64,000 nt of DNA from Phycisphaerae bacterium (GTDB lineage Bacteria > Planctomycetota > Phycisphaerae > Phycisphaerales > UBA1924). Made by a program: the position numbers and the translations under genes. The notes beneath the pieces were generated by a model that saw only the letters and a program-made list of their open reading frames with translations, ran no database searches and was not told the DNA's origin. This document shows, piece after piece, positions 25,643 through 34,953 of the stretch (position 1 is the first letter of the stretch; each line of letters starts with the position of its first letter). The DNA lies in contig JAUIHS010000006.1 in the NCBI GenBank assembly GCA_030432255.1, forward strand, positions 1-64,000, written 5' to 3'.

Positions 25643-26593
25643 TCACGGCTGCGCCGGCAGATTCTCGTCGGGGGCCGCCTCCCAGGCCTGCGAATCCGCA
25701 TGCCAGAAGAATGCCGCCGGGTCGACGCCGAAGGATGCAGCCAGTTCATCGGGATCCACATCTCGCAACGGTTCTCCACCGTCCACCGTGAGCTGCGCGC
25801 TCCATGAGTGATGGTTGGCGTTGAGAAGTACGGATTCGAGGCGCAACTGGGCGATGAACTCGCTTGAACTCAATCGGGGCCCCGGATTGCCGCCGCAGGT
25901 GGCGCAGATTCGATACGGCTGCTCGCGTGAGCCGCCAGTGCGGACGATCCGGCTGTTCCGACACTCGATGCATCCGATCGCGTCATCCGTCATGGCCTCA
26001 ATATCGCGTCCCCGCTCAACGACGTGGGAGTACTGATCCAGCAGTGCACTCACATCATCTCGAACCAGGAGGCGGTGAGCCTTTCGATAGTCCTGTGCTC
26101 TGAAGTGCCCGAGCGCCTCAGCCAGCGACACCGACGTCTCGCCGCTCGCGGTTTCCCGGATCTGCGGATCCCAGTTCACCGCTTCAGTGGTATCGCCAAG
26201 TACCGCGGCGAGCGCGTAGAGCCAGCGCCGCTCATCAGCTCTCGATGACATGTCGGCGAGAGCAATGCACACGCTGCGGCCCAGTCCAGCGGGCCGCGGC
26301 GAAGCACGATCTGCCTCGAATGCCAGCACATAGAGGCGGCGCGCCAGTCGCCGCCCACCGACGTCGGACATCTCGTAGGCCACTTCTTCGGCGAGTTCGA
26401 AGTACCCGATGGGTTCATGCGGCGTGAGAGCGCTGAGCCGGCCGTCGAGATTGATCACTCCACGCCAGTCGCGGTCCTCTGCCGCCGCTTCCGGTTCCGG
26501 AGCCATCACGTCCTGCTGCTCAGGCTGGGCATTCATCACGGCGCCGAGGCAGAGAATCACACCCGCCAATGGGATGGTCAGGAGTTGTCTCAT
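25643..26593 (-). CDS. Secreted protein with two CxxC pairs, last gene of the ExbBD/VWA operon
   Basis: A 316-residue exported protein with signal peptide MRQLLTIPLAGVILCLGAVM, then NAQ. The middle part is helical. CIEC (Cys208, Cys211) and CATCGG (Cys230, Cys233) are 22 residues apart and could form a zinc ribbon of the kind found in DnaJ-type zinc-finger modules. A short C-terminal domain with FGVDPAAFFWHADSQAW follows. The ATG overlaps the stop of the upstream gene by four bases. No family was recognised. Its place in the operon suggests a periplasmic partner of the motor complex. Confidence 0.72.
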   Translation of the reverse strand: MRQLLTIPLAGVILCLGAVMNAQPEQQDVMAPEPEAAAEDRDWRGVINLDGRLSALTPHEPIGYFELAEEVAYEMSDVGGRRLARRLYVLAFEADRASPRPAGLGRSVCIALADMSSRADERRWLYALAAVLGDTTEAVNWDPQIRETASGETSVSLAEALGHFRAQDYRKAHRLLVRDDVSALLDQYSHVVERGRDIEAMTDDAIGCIECRNSRIVRTGGSREQPYRICATCGGNPGPRLSSSEFIAQLRLESVLLNANHHSWSAQLTVDGGEPLRDVDPDELAASFGVDPAAFFWHADSQAWEAAPDENLPAQP

Positions 26594-29517
26594 GCCTCCA
26601 CCTCCACCGGTGCACCCAGGAGGATGAGCCACAGTTTCAGGATGGTGCGCTCCGTCACGTACAGCTGTCGGAAGATGTGTTGCTTCGCGACCTCAGTGTC
26701 ATCGGGACGCCGTTCGCTCGCGAGCGTCTTCATCAGGGACCTGATGTCCGATGCCTGGCTCGGGCGATTCGCGGCGACGACGTACGCCATGACCTCCGCA
26801 AGGCTCACCTGTGCGGCGGCGAACTCCTGTACCGGTCCCCGTGCAAATCGTGCCCGGCCCTCCCGCCGTCGCACGATTTCCGTGAGCGGATAGGGGGCCC
26901 AGTCGCCCTCGATGAAATCGTCTGCGCGCTCTGTCCAGAGTGAACAGAGCTGGTCCGCGACCGTCGCAGGTGACACCGGTCCGCCAGTCAGATCGACCGC
27001 ACGCCCGAGCATCGACATTCCATCCTGCGGCGAGTCCGCGATTTCAACCTCGCTGGATGGGCTCGCCTGTTCGCCCGGAAGTGCGAGTGCGAAGAAGATG
27101 TTCCGGCCCTGGTATGCCTGCCCCAACGCGGCCGCGGCATCATCGAGTCCGATCCGTGCATCACCTGCGAGCAGTTCCAGCAGTGCTTCCACCAGCGATC
27201 GCCGCACGGCGACCCGCCACTCGGGATCATCCTCACTCGGGAGTGGGCGCCCCGTGACATCTTCGATCATCGCCGAAACGCGAGGCTGTCTCGGCATGCG
27301 TGGGGCCACTTCGAGCAGCGCGTTGACGATCGCAGGACTGGTCGCGTGCCGGACGACAATGCGCTGCGCGTGGACTCTCGTTTCATTGGAGCCCCCGAAG
27401 CACGCGGCACCCGCGAGCGTGTCAGCGTCTGCGGGACCGATCCGATCCGTCTCGGATGGAAACTGATTCAGAAGTGCCCGGCGGCTCGCCGATCCACGGG
27501 CGCCGGTCAGGTACTGGAGCGCCCACTCGCCGTCCGGTCGCACGCCCGGTGCTGTCAGGACATCGGCAGTAATCGGCGAAGTGAGTCCGCTGCTTCCGGA
27601 TGCGGATGCACTTGGGTCTTCACCGGCCTTCGCCATCGCGTCCATCGCAAGCGCATCTTCGTGACGGTAGATGTGGTTCGCCGCGAGATTGAGAAACGCC
27701 ATCCCGACGGTGCGGCGCAGGAGGTCGCTCGGGCTCACCGGGGCGTCGGCGGGTTCGAGCAGATCCCTGGCCTCCCGGACCCAGAGATCGGTCGTGTCCT
27801 CGTCGCGCGATATGGCCTTGAGTCCGTAAAGATCCGCGTACCGGTTGCGAAGCGCGAACCTCTCATCGGGATCGAGATCAACGGCCACCACCATGTCCGC
27901 GTCCACCGCAGTTTCCCGAGACAGCCAACTGGTGACTTCGACCAGGTCCGTCAGTGAGATATCTGATCGGTCGAACCACCGGAGCAGCGTCAGCCCCGCA
28001 AGGTCGGCGCGCGACCAGTCCACCTGCGACAGGAGCAGGAGCAGAACGCGTCGGGTCGGCTGGTGCAGTGCGGGGTCCGCACCTGTCACAAGTGTGGCCT
28101 CGATCATGGACAGGAATCTTGCCTGAGCGTCGTCCTCGTCGGTGCCCGGCAGCGCCAGGGCACACTCGACCCACGCCTCCCATGTTGCGCCCACCAGCTC
28201 CGCATTCAGTCGCGCGGCTGATTGCGGAATGATCCGCGCCCCGAGCAGATCAAGTGCAGCGCCGGCCGCGGGAGAGAAGCCGTCCTCGCCCGGAGCCTGT
28301 CCGAAGGGGTAGTGTGCTTCCAACCGATCCTCGAGTCCCTCGACGAGTCGCCACGGCAGACTGCGTTGCCGGCGCAGGCGATTGAGCATTCCGGAGGTCC
28401 AGACCGCGCGGCGAAGCGCGAGCGGATCCGGCCACTTGTCCGCTTCATTGAATGCACCATCGCCGGCAGCCATGAGGTCCACGATCCTGCCCGTACCATC
28501 CGGCAGCCGCGCCGCGACTGCATGTGTAAGGTGCACGATGTCTCCGTGCAGGGCGAGCATCATCGATTCATCGAGCGTCGACCAGGACTCGGAAACATCC
28601 TCAACGGCAGCCCGGAAGAGGACAATCGCGGACTCCGGATCATCCGGAACCACACGAATCGCTTCATGTATCGCGGCGGCAATCTCCTCCGGCGTCCGCA
28701 TCGGTTCCGGCTGTACCTCGGCAGGTTCATCCGGTGATTCGGTCGCAGTCGGGTCGGCCGGGTCCTGAATCGGATCGCGCGGCGCGGCTTGCGTTGGATC
28801 AAACTCGGTGCCGATGTCATCCGGCACGATCTCCGGTTGCCGGGCGACGTCGTCCGCACCTGCATGTGATCTCCAGAGCCCTGCCACACGTATCGCCATC
28901 ATGATGGTGCTGATGACCAGCAGGATCATCAGCGCACCAAGAATCCATCGCTGCGCCACTGCCGGGATGGCTGCAACATACGACCGCTTGCGACGACCCT
29001 GACGGGCAGCAGCATCGGTCGGCCGAGCAGCACTGCTCCGCCCGGGCAATGATCCCCTTGCATGCGGCGCCGAACGATTGCGCGTCGCGAGCGAGCGAAG
29101 TGTCCGCTCGAGAGCCGCCTCGTCCAGGCCGTGGACATGGGCCATCGCGGCGAGTCGGCGCTTGGCTCGAGCATTCCAGCCACCCGAATGCACGAGCACG
29201 CGCAGCGCGACATCCTCGAAGACCGGATCCGAACTCGGGGCAGATGCCGATCCCGGGTTCGTATACCGCTGAAGAAGTTCAGATCGCACCTGCGGATCGC
29301 GCAACTGAGCCGCGGCCACGTGCAACGCGAGACGAACCTCATCGGCCTCGGGGCTCCGCGCGTGCGCATGACGATTGACGCGATCAAGTCGAAGCTGAAG
29401 CGCCCGCTCCACATCTGCGGGCGTCACCGGTCCGACCGGGAGGCCGAGCAGGCCGAACGGTCCCGTGCGTCGATCGGCGTCACCGAGGTAGCGTGTCATC
29501 GGAGACTGATCAGTCAT
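26590..29517 (-). CDS. Large single-pass membrane protein with degenerate J-domain-like N-terminus
   Basis: A 975-residue protein. Residues 18-85 (TGPFGLLGLPVGPVTPADVE, then QLRLDRVNRHAHARSPEADE and AAAQLRDPQVR) resemble a J-domain in helix layout, but the HPD motif needed to stimulate Hsp70 is missing. A basic linker leads to one membrane segment at about 191-211. An acidic Pro/Glu-rich stretch follows, then about 700 residues of helical repeat-like sequence, presumably periplasmic. The start at 29517 overlaps the upstream stop by eight bases (ATGACTGA). A scaffold linking cytoplasm and periplasm is plausible. Confidence 0.7.
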   Translation of the reverse strand: MTDQSPMTRYLGDADRRTGPFGLLGLPVGPVTPADVERALQLRLDRVNRHAHARSPEADEVRLALHVAAAQLRDPQVRSELLQRYTNPGSASAPSSDPVFEDVALRVLVHSGGWNARAKRRLAAMAHVHGLDEAALERTLRSLATRNRSAPHARGSLPGRSSAARPTDAAARQGRRKRSYVAAIPAVAQRWILGALMILLVISTIMMAIRVAGLWRSHAGADDVARQPEIVPDDIGTEFDPTQAAPRDPIQDPADPTATESPDEPAEVQPEPMRTPEEIAAAIHEAIRVVPDDPESAIVLFRAAVEDVSESWSTLDESMMLALHGDIVHLTHAVAARLPDGTGRIVDLMAAGDGAFNEADKWPDPLALRRAVWTSGMLNRLRRQRSLPWRLVEGLEDRLEAHYPFGQAPGEDGFSPAAGAALDLLGARIIPQSAARLNAELVGATWEAWVECALALPGTDEDDAQARFLSMIEATLVTGADPALHQPTRRVLLLLLSQVDWSRADLAGLTLLRWFDRSDISLTDLVEVTSWLSRETAVDADMVVAVDLDPDERFALRNRYADLYGLKAISRDEDTTDLWVREARDLLEPADAPVSPSDLLRRTVGMAFLNLAANHIYRHEDALAMDAMAKAGEDPSASASGSSGLTSPITADVLTAPGVRPDGEWALQYLTGARGSASRRALLNQFPSETDRIGPADADTLAGAACFGGSNETRVHAQRIVVRHATSPAIVNALLEVAPRMPRQPRVSAMIEDVTGRPLPSEDDPEWRVAVRRSLVEALLELLAGDARIGLDDAAAALGQAYQGRNIFFALALPGEQASPSSEVEIADSPQDGMSMLGRAVDLTGGPVSPATVADQLCSLWTERADDFIEGDWAPYPLTEIVRRREGRARFARGPVQEFAAAQVSLAEVMAYVVAANRPSQASDIRSLMKTLASERRPDDTEVAKQHIFRQLYVTERTILKLWLILLGAPVEVEA

Positions 29518-32224
29518 CGGCCCCCCCGCTCTCATCTGCGCCGGGACCAAGTCGCTCGTCCAGGGCGCGCAGTTGCGCACCCCAGGGCGCAGGACCATAG
29601 TCGGGGTAGAAGACTCGATGCTGACGCATGACCTGCCGGGCGCGGTCTGGATCAACCTCCGCCAGTGCAGCCACCAGATGTGTCCGAGCCTCGAACCATG
29701 ATTCGCTGCCGTCCTCCAGTCCGGATGCCAGTGTCCGCCAGAGATCAACCGATCGCTCCGCATCACCAACGGCGTCAGCATGCATGGCCGCTGAACGCAG
29801 GAATGGCGTGTTGCGCGGATAGCGCTCCAGCAGCGAGGCATAAACACGCGAAGCCAGGTCGCGCGCAGCGCTGTCGCGGAACTCGCGCCAAAGCCATGCC
29901 GCGGCATCGGCAACCGTGGCATGCAGCGTCACGATCCCTCGATCCGCGAGGGGATCCTCGCGCTCCTGCTGAAACTGCCCGATCAGGCGCAGCCCATAGT
30001 TGTAGAGGAGTCGCGCGGATGACGCATCTCGCTCACGTTTCCACGCGGTCGCCGCGTGGTTGTACATGGCTCGATTCGCTGCGGATGCAAAGCGTGGGTC
30101 ATCGCGCTGGATCGCATCGGCTGCGGCCTGCGCTTCCTCGACCTTGCCCCTGGCAAGCAGAATCTGTGTTCGGCGATACCCAGCCTCCGCCTGGACGGTG
30201 GGATCATCGAGCATCCCACTCGCCATCATGGACAGCAGGACGTCGAGCGTCCGGTCGGCGCGATCGACGTCCGGAGGTGTCGTGGCAAGCAATGCATCCA
30301 GGAGGCGCCTTGCGCGGACGACCGCGAGCGACATCGAGTCGGCATCGCCTGCCTGGGCCCGCCTGTGATCCTGGATGAGCAGCGGTTCTGCAACTTCGAT
30401 GTAGCGGCGGGCGGACCAATCTCGATCCTGGGGTGCCGCATCGCGGAACAGGTCGTACAGGAGTCGCGCGGCGTGCCGCCGTGCCGTCTCATATACGCCG
30501 GACTCGGGTGGAATGTTGAGCAGGTCAGTGACCGCTGACTCGGGATTCTGAACCTCCGATGTGGACTGCTTCAGGACGAGTGCCGCGGCACGGTCATTGG
30601 CGGGGTACTTCGAGAGGAAGACCTCGATGAGTTCGTTCCTTCGCTGCCGGTACACGGTGACATCGCCACGATCAGCATCCACGAGGAGATCGAGGCATCG
30701 GATGCTCATCCAGACGGCATTGGCAGCACGCCCCGGTTCATCAACGAGTTCGGAGGCGAGGACGAATCGCTCAGCGGCCTCGTACAACTGGCCCGGCGAA
30801 CTCTCGACTCCGGCCGATGCGTAATACAGCGAGAGCGCCAGCAGCATGACGTTGTTGCCATGCGCCGTGGGGTAGCTGTCGTAGTCCGCGGCCCGAGTGG
30901 CGTTCCGAAGCGCTTCCGCCGCCGACAGATAGAGTTGACCGGCTTCGACGTCTCCGGTCGGCTCATTTTCATCGACGGGAAGTGAGCGATGCCGGTTGCG
31001 TGCCTCTTCGTAGCTGAGCAACCCTCGAACATGCTGCACGATGAAGCCCTCGGTGGCGAGCGACGCCGTGCCGTAGCGCCGTGCCAGATCGAGCACATGA
31101 CCGAGTTCACCCAGCGCGACAAGATCGGCGAGAGCCGTCTCGCGCAACTCTTCGACGATCTCTTCCGACTCCGGGATGTACTCCGCGTCGAAAACGCTCA
31201 CCGCCAGCAGGCGAGCCTCGAGCACGGGCAGGGGCACAACCTCCTCGGACTCCGGGAGCCGACGCGCCGACCCGATGAGCTGTGCAAGCTCATACCAGCG
31301 CCGTGCGCGGGCATAGATCTCGATGCGGAACAGGCGGAACTGGTCATGGACCGCCGGCGAAACCTCCTCCGCATCACGGATCACCTCAAGCCACGCCGCG
31401 GCCTGGCCGTCATTGCCCCGGAGCGAAAGGCACCCGGCAACTCCGATGGCGGCGCGTGCGACGTGCTCGTATCTCAGGAACTGCTCCGGCATCCGATCCA
31501 GTGTCGGAACGCCTCCGGGCTGAGCATTGAGCAGCCATCCGAACTCTCGCATCGCTTCGATGGCCGGGCCTTCGTTGCCCGTGAGCGCGCTGGCGTGGTA
31601 GTACGACCACCCAGCGAAATAGTGTCCAAGTGAGCGATATCGGCGGGCCTGCCCCAGTGCGACGGTCATCAACTCTTCGTCGTAGTCGCGGCCGGACTCC
31701 TCCTGCCGCTCAAGTTGTTCGACGTCCCGATCCGCAGTTCGAGCGATGTCTGCAAATGTCCGGGCGAGATCAAGGAATGTGTGGGCAGCCGACTCCGACT
31801 CACCGGCGTCTGCAAGTCTCAGTCGATACTGCTCGACCACACGCTCCGTCCGGGTATAGCTGGCGCGAGCGAGGCTGAGTCGAAGTTCGATGGAGTCGGC
31901 ATCCGGCGTCTCACGCAGCAGCGCGATGCTGCGCTGCTCCCAGTCCTGCTGTTCGCTGGCGGTGGGTGCCGCCTCGAGGAGTCGGGAATACACCGCGGCC
32001 AGCCGGACTGCGATCTCGGTCCGTGCATCACCTGATGCGCGTTCGAATGCCTCGCGCAGGTGGTCGGCAAGCAGTGCATCGAGACTGTTGTCCGCGAGGA
32101 ACTGCTCCAGGGAAGCCTCCGCCTCGTCCTGCGCCAGCGTGCCGACGGGGAGAGCGAGCAACAGCGCGATGCCGGCCGCGATACACCGACTTGTCAGCCT
32201 GCTGGCCCTACTCTGCCGGTACAT
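29510..32224 (-). CDS. Large periplasmic TPR-like repeat protein
   Basis: A 904-residue exported protein with a signal peptide (SRCIAAGIALLLALPVGTLA, cleaved before QDEAE). The whole remaining sequence is alpha-helical with repeated paired-helix units of TPR or Sel1-like character, for example VALGQARRYRSLGHYFAGWS and ARGKVEEAQAAADAIQRDDP. It probably acts as a protein-interaction scaffold in the periplasm. The ATG lies within the end of the second ExbD gene (17-base overlap), and the stop overlaps the next gene by eight bases, so production is tied to the motor proteins. Confidence 0.75.
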   Translation of the reverse strand: MYRQSRASRLTSRCIAAGIALLLALPVGTLAQDEAEASLEQFLADNSLDALLADHLREAFERASGDARTEIAVRLAAVYSRLLEAAPTASEQQDWEQRSIALLRETPDADSIELRLSLARASYTRTERVVEQYRLRLADAGESESAAHTFLDLARTFADIARTADRDVEQLERQEESGRDYDEELMTVALGQARRYRSLGHYFAGWSYYHASALTGNEGPAIEAMREFGWLLNAQPGGVPTLDRMPEQFLRYEHVARAAIGVAGCLSLRGNDGQAAAWLEVIRDAEEVSPAVHDQFRLFRIEIYARARRWYELAQLIGSARRLPESEEVVPLPVLEARLLAVSVFDAEYIPESEEIVEELRETALADLVALGELGHVLDLARRYGTASLATEGFIVQHVRGLLSYEEARNRHRSLPVDENEPTGDVEAGQLYLSAAEALRNATRAADYDSYPTAHGNNVMLLALSLYYASAGVESSPGQLYEAAERFVLASELVDEPGRAANAVWMSIRCLDLLVDADRGDVTVYRQRRNELIEVFLSKYPANDRAAALVLKQSTSEVQNPESAVTDLLNIPPESGVYETARRHAARLLYDLFRDAAPQDRDWSARRYIEVAEPLLIQDHRRAQAGDADSMSLAVVRARRLLDALLATTPPDVDRADRTLDVLLSMMASGMLDDPTVQAEAGYRRTQILLARGKVEEAQAAADAIQRDDPRFASAANRAMYNHAATAWKRERDASSARLLYNYGLRLIGQFQQEREDPLADRGIVTLHATVADAAAWLWREFRDSAARDLASRVYASLLERYPRNTPFLRSAAMHADAVGDAERSVDLWRTLASGLEDGSESWFEARTHLVAALAEVDPDRARQVMRQHRVFYPDYGPAPWGAQLRALDERLGPGADESGGADD

Positions 32225-32624
32225 ACGTCACCTTGTCAAAGCCTGCATCTTCACACGCCTGCAGCGCGGCGATCGCCCACTCCGTGGTAATGAGGTTGGA
32301 GGCCCGCACAAAGACGCCGTCCTCCTTGGGAAGATCGGCGAGCAGCACGACGAGCGATTCGCGTTCGCGGACGACATTCTGCCCGAGGCGGAAGCCAGGC
32401 TGGTTGTCGATCAGCGTCGCTTCGACGATCTGAGGCTGGAGGTCGGCACTTCGCCCGCCCTGGACGCGCTCGGCCTGCAGGGCCGGTGCGAGTTCCGATT
32501 CCGGCGGCTGCTGCCGGGCGGAAACCAGGAAGAAGATCAGCAGGAGGAAGATGACGTCGATGAGGCTGGTGATCTCCAGCCGCCCAGTTGAACGCCGCTG
32601 ACGATTCGGAACGTTGATCCTCAT
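32208..32624 (-). CDS. ExbD/TolR-family biopolymer transport protein (second copy)
   Basis: A 138-residue inner-membrane protein: a short basic N-terminus, one membrane helix (SLIDVIFLLLIFFLVSA) with the conserved Asp at its start that conducts protons in the ExbB/ExbD motor, and a periplasmic domain. It differs from the first copy in sequence, so the two may form a heteromeric pair. It overlaps the upstream ExbD gene by four bases (ATGA) and the downstream TPR gene by 17 bases. Confidence 0.9.
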   Translation of the reverse strand: MRINVPNRQRRSTGRLEITSLIDVIFLLLIFFLVSARQQPPESELAPALQAERVQGGRSADLQPQIVEATLIDNQPGFRLGQNVVRERESLVVLLADLPKEDGVFVRASNLITTEWAIAALQACEDAGFDKVTYVPAE

Positions 32625-33070
32625 CCATCGCCCCCCATCCGCTCCTGACCCGGACTCTGCGTGGCGAGCCGCCAGCCGCGCACGCCTCGGGTTCGTAGCG
32701 CCAGCGCGAGCCTGTTGACATGCACGAGCGACGCACTCCGGTCGGCCCGGATCAGCAGGTCCAGTCGGGATGCATCACCATCGGCGGCGGCAACGGCGCG
32801 ATCCACGACGTCGAGCACCTCGGCTTCATCCAGCATGCGCCCGTCGACGATCAACTCACCGATCTCCGTGATGTTGATCACGAGGGAGGGCAGTTCCGTC
32901 GGCACCTCCTCGCCTCCGGCTTCCCGCGCCAGGTCCAGCGGGATCTTCGTCTTCTCGATCAGGGAAGTCGTCGTCAGGAAGAAGATGATGAGCAAAAACA
33001 CGACATCGACCATCGCGGTCATGTCGATGGGCATGGTGCGGGGTCGATCTCCTCGCGGCCTGAAGTTCAA
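32621..33070 (-). CDS. ExbD/TolR-family biopolymer transport protein (first copy)
   Basis: A 149-residue protein with basic N-terminus (MNFRPRGDRPRTMPIDM), one membrane helix (MVDVVFLLIIFFLTTTSLIE) with the conserved proton-path Asp, and a periplasmic domain with the usual ExbD features (LVINITEIGELIVDGRML). With ExbB it converts proton-motive force into movement of a periplasmic partner. It overlaps its neighbours by four bases on both sides. Confidence 0.92.
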   Translation of the reverse strand: MNFRPRGDRPRTMPIDMTAMVDVVFLLIIFFLTTTSLIEKTKIPLDLAREAGGEEVPTELPSLVINITEIGELIVDGRMLDEAEVLDVVDRAVAAADGDASRLDLLIRADRSASLVHVNRLALALRTRGVRGWRLATQSPGQERMGGDG

Positions 33071-33828
33071 CGACCGCCCCCCGGTGGCATACCGCCGGCA
33101 GGTCGCGCCGGGGCCGGCTGTGCTCGAGTGGTGTTCAGGTGCGGCTCCTCCTCGATCATGACGGCGAGATCATCGATGATTGAAGAGATGTCGCTCGCCA
33201 GCGAATCGATACGGTTCCGGAAGTAGGTGACGGCTGCGGTGGTGGGAATCGCGAGGACGAGGCCCATGATGGTCGTGACGAGTGCGAGTGAGATGGCGCT
33301 GGCAAGTTCGCCTGACGCACCACTGTTGGCAGCGTCATGCAGGTTAGCGAACGCCTTGTTGATACCGACCACCGTACCCAGCAGGCCGAGCATCGGGGCG
33401 ATGGTTGCGATCAGTGCGAGCCCATCTGTCCATCGATAGAGCCGGGCCACCTGGTCCTGACCTGCTTCCTCCAGCGTGCCCTTGAGTTCGAGCCCGCCGA
33501 AGGGCGATCGACGGAATCGACCCAGGCCTGCTGACATGACGTGCGTCAGGAAGCAGGCATGACCCGGCTCCTCGCAGAACTCGATCGCGCGATCGACCAG
33601 GCCCTTGCCGAGCAGTTCATGCAGTTCATCCACGATGTGACCCGGTGCAAGCGATCCCTCGCGCAACTGAAAGAGGTGCACCACGATCAATACCAGTGCC
33701 ACGAACGAGAGGAGCAGGATCAGGGCGCCGATCGGACCACCCGCCTGGATGAGGGAAAGAAAACTCGCGCTCGACTCAGTCTCAGACTGACCAAGCACAA
33801 CGGGAACCAGCGTCTCGGTGATCATCAT
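33067..33828 (-). CDS. MotA/TolQ/ExbB-family proton channel protein
   Basis: A 253-residue membrane protein with three helices: about 30-52, and a C-terminal pair around ALIATIAPMLGLLGTVVGIN and SLALVTTIMGLVLAIPTTAA. The TolQ/ExbB signature (APMLGLLGTV.G... then A....AL.TT..GL..AIP) is complete. It forms the stator channel with ExbD. The C-terminus is Pro/Gly-rich (PAPARPAGGMPPGGG). The gene sits third in the operon, six bases after the preceding stop. Confidence 0.93.
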   Translation of the reverse strand: MMITETLVPVVLGQSETESSASFLSLIQAGGPIGALILLLSFVALVLIVVHLFQLREGSLAPGHIVDELHELLGKGLVDRAIEFCEEPGHACFLTHVMSAGLGRFRRSPFGGLELKGTLEEAGQDQVARLYRWTDGLALIATIAPMLGLLGTVVGINKAFANLHDAANSGASGELASAISLALVTTIMGLVLAIPTTAAVTYFRNRIDSLASDISSIIDDLAVMIEEEPHLNTTRAQPAPARPAGGMPPGGGR

Positions 33829-33834
33829 CAGGCG

Positions 33835-34953
33835 TCAATCCTGTTCTGCCGGCGAAGGCCGGGGTGTCGTCGACGGACCGGATCGTTGGCGGTCCAGCCA
33901 GGGAAGGGCAGGGTGGTGTGGATCAGTTCGTTCCAGAACCGCGCGCAGGGTCGCAGCGCCTTCGCGATCACCCATCAGTTCGAGTTCTACGCTTGCCTCG
34001 GCAAGCGCCAATCCGGTCAGGTACGGTTGTGAAGAGCCGAAGCGAGCTGGAAGGTGCAGCAACTGGAGCACGCCTCGAACTCGAAGTTCTCTGTCTGACT
34101 CACGCAGCAGGGATCGTCCGAGTGCGGCGCGCCGCCATGCCTCCTGCCAGCCGTGCAGGTCATCCAGTCCCGCTTCGAGGGACTCGCGCGCCCTGCGACG
34201 CTGATCTTCGTCGCCGGCCCGCGACAGCACGATGTCACGGACAAACATCCCACCGGAGTGATTGATCGGGGGAATGTCGCCCGCTGGGCTGCCGTCGATT
34301 TCGAACTGAGCCGCCGCGAGATACATGGAGCGCATCGCGACTGCGAGGTTCGAGGCGCCCTCGCCCTCGGGTGGCGGAAGTGTGCTCTGCGTCAGGACGG
34401 AAGCCGTAGCGCCGTCACCCAGCCAGATGGGTGGAAGTGCGGCGGGAAGAAGCAGGTCCTGGTCGAGTACGGCCATGAGCGGTGGATCACCGGCAACCCG
34501 GTGTCCCGCCTCTCGCATCGCTACGGCCTGAAGCCAGGGCTCCATGGCCCCGGCCTGGTCACCCCGCCGAAGCCGGCAGCGCAGAAGTCCCTCATTCACC
34601 ATGAGAGCGGTCGGCCCGGGTGCATCGAGCAGTTCGGTCTGCAGCGACTCAAACAGCGGCTCTGCCATGGCGAGGTCGCCGCGCGACAGGCGCAGTCGAG
34701 CGCGCCATGCATCGTCTGCAAGTTCGCCGAAGCGTTCAGCATCTGCCGCGAGGTCGCCGACAACAATCTTCACGCTGTCCCAGCCGATGACGCGTGCCTC
34801 GCTCCCCCCGACCCGGACGCCGGCGCGATCAACGGACTCGACCGGCGCCTCCAGAGGCGTCGCCGCCCCGCGCAGAACCACCTGCGTCTCCCCGTCGGTG
34901 CGCGGAGCAAGCAGGAGGCCCGCTATCGCGATCGTCACCACGTGACCCCTCAC
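33835..34953 (-). CDS. Secreted helical-repeat protein, second gene of the ExbBD/VWA operon
   Basis: A 372-residue exported protein with a short signal peptide (MRGHVVTIAIAGLLLAPRTDG). A small beta-rich segment (TQVVLRGAATPLEAPVESV, then GWDSVKIVVGDL) is followed by helical TPR-like repeats. No named family was recognised. Its ATG overlaps the VWA gene stop by four bases. Placement between VWA and ExbB genes points to a periplasmic partner in the same machine. Confidence 0.7.
   Translation of the reverse strand: MRGHVVTIAIAGLLLAPRTDGETQVVLRGAATPLEAPVESVDRAGVRVGGSEARVIGWDSVKIVVGDLAADAERFGELADDAWRARLRLSRGDLAMAEPLFESLQTELLDAPGPTALMVNEGLLRCRLRRGDQAGAMEPWLQAVAMREAGHRVAGDPPLMAVLDQDLLLPAALPPIWLGDGATASVLTQSTLPPPEGEGASNLAVAMRSMYLAAAQFEIDGSPAGDIPPINHSGGMFVRDIVLSRAGDEDQRRRARESLEAGLDDLHGWQEAWRRAALGRSLLRESDRELRVRGVLQLLHLPARFGSSQPYLTGLALAEASVELELMGDREGAATLRAVLERTDPHHPALPWLDRQRSGPSTTPRPSPAEQD

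Noticed and set aside
29518..29922. 135-codon upstream extension of the 975-residue membrane protein
   Set aside because: It would overlap the end of the TPR-like gene by 400 bases; the 8-base overlap start is far more natural.
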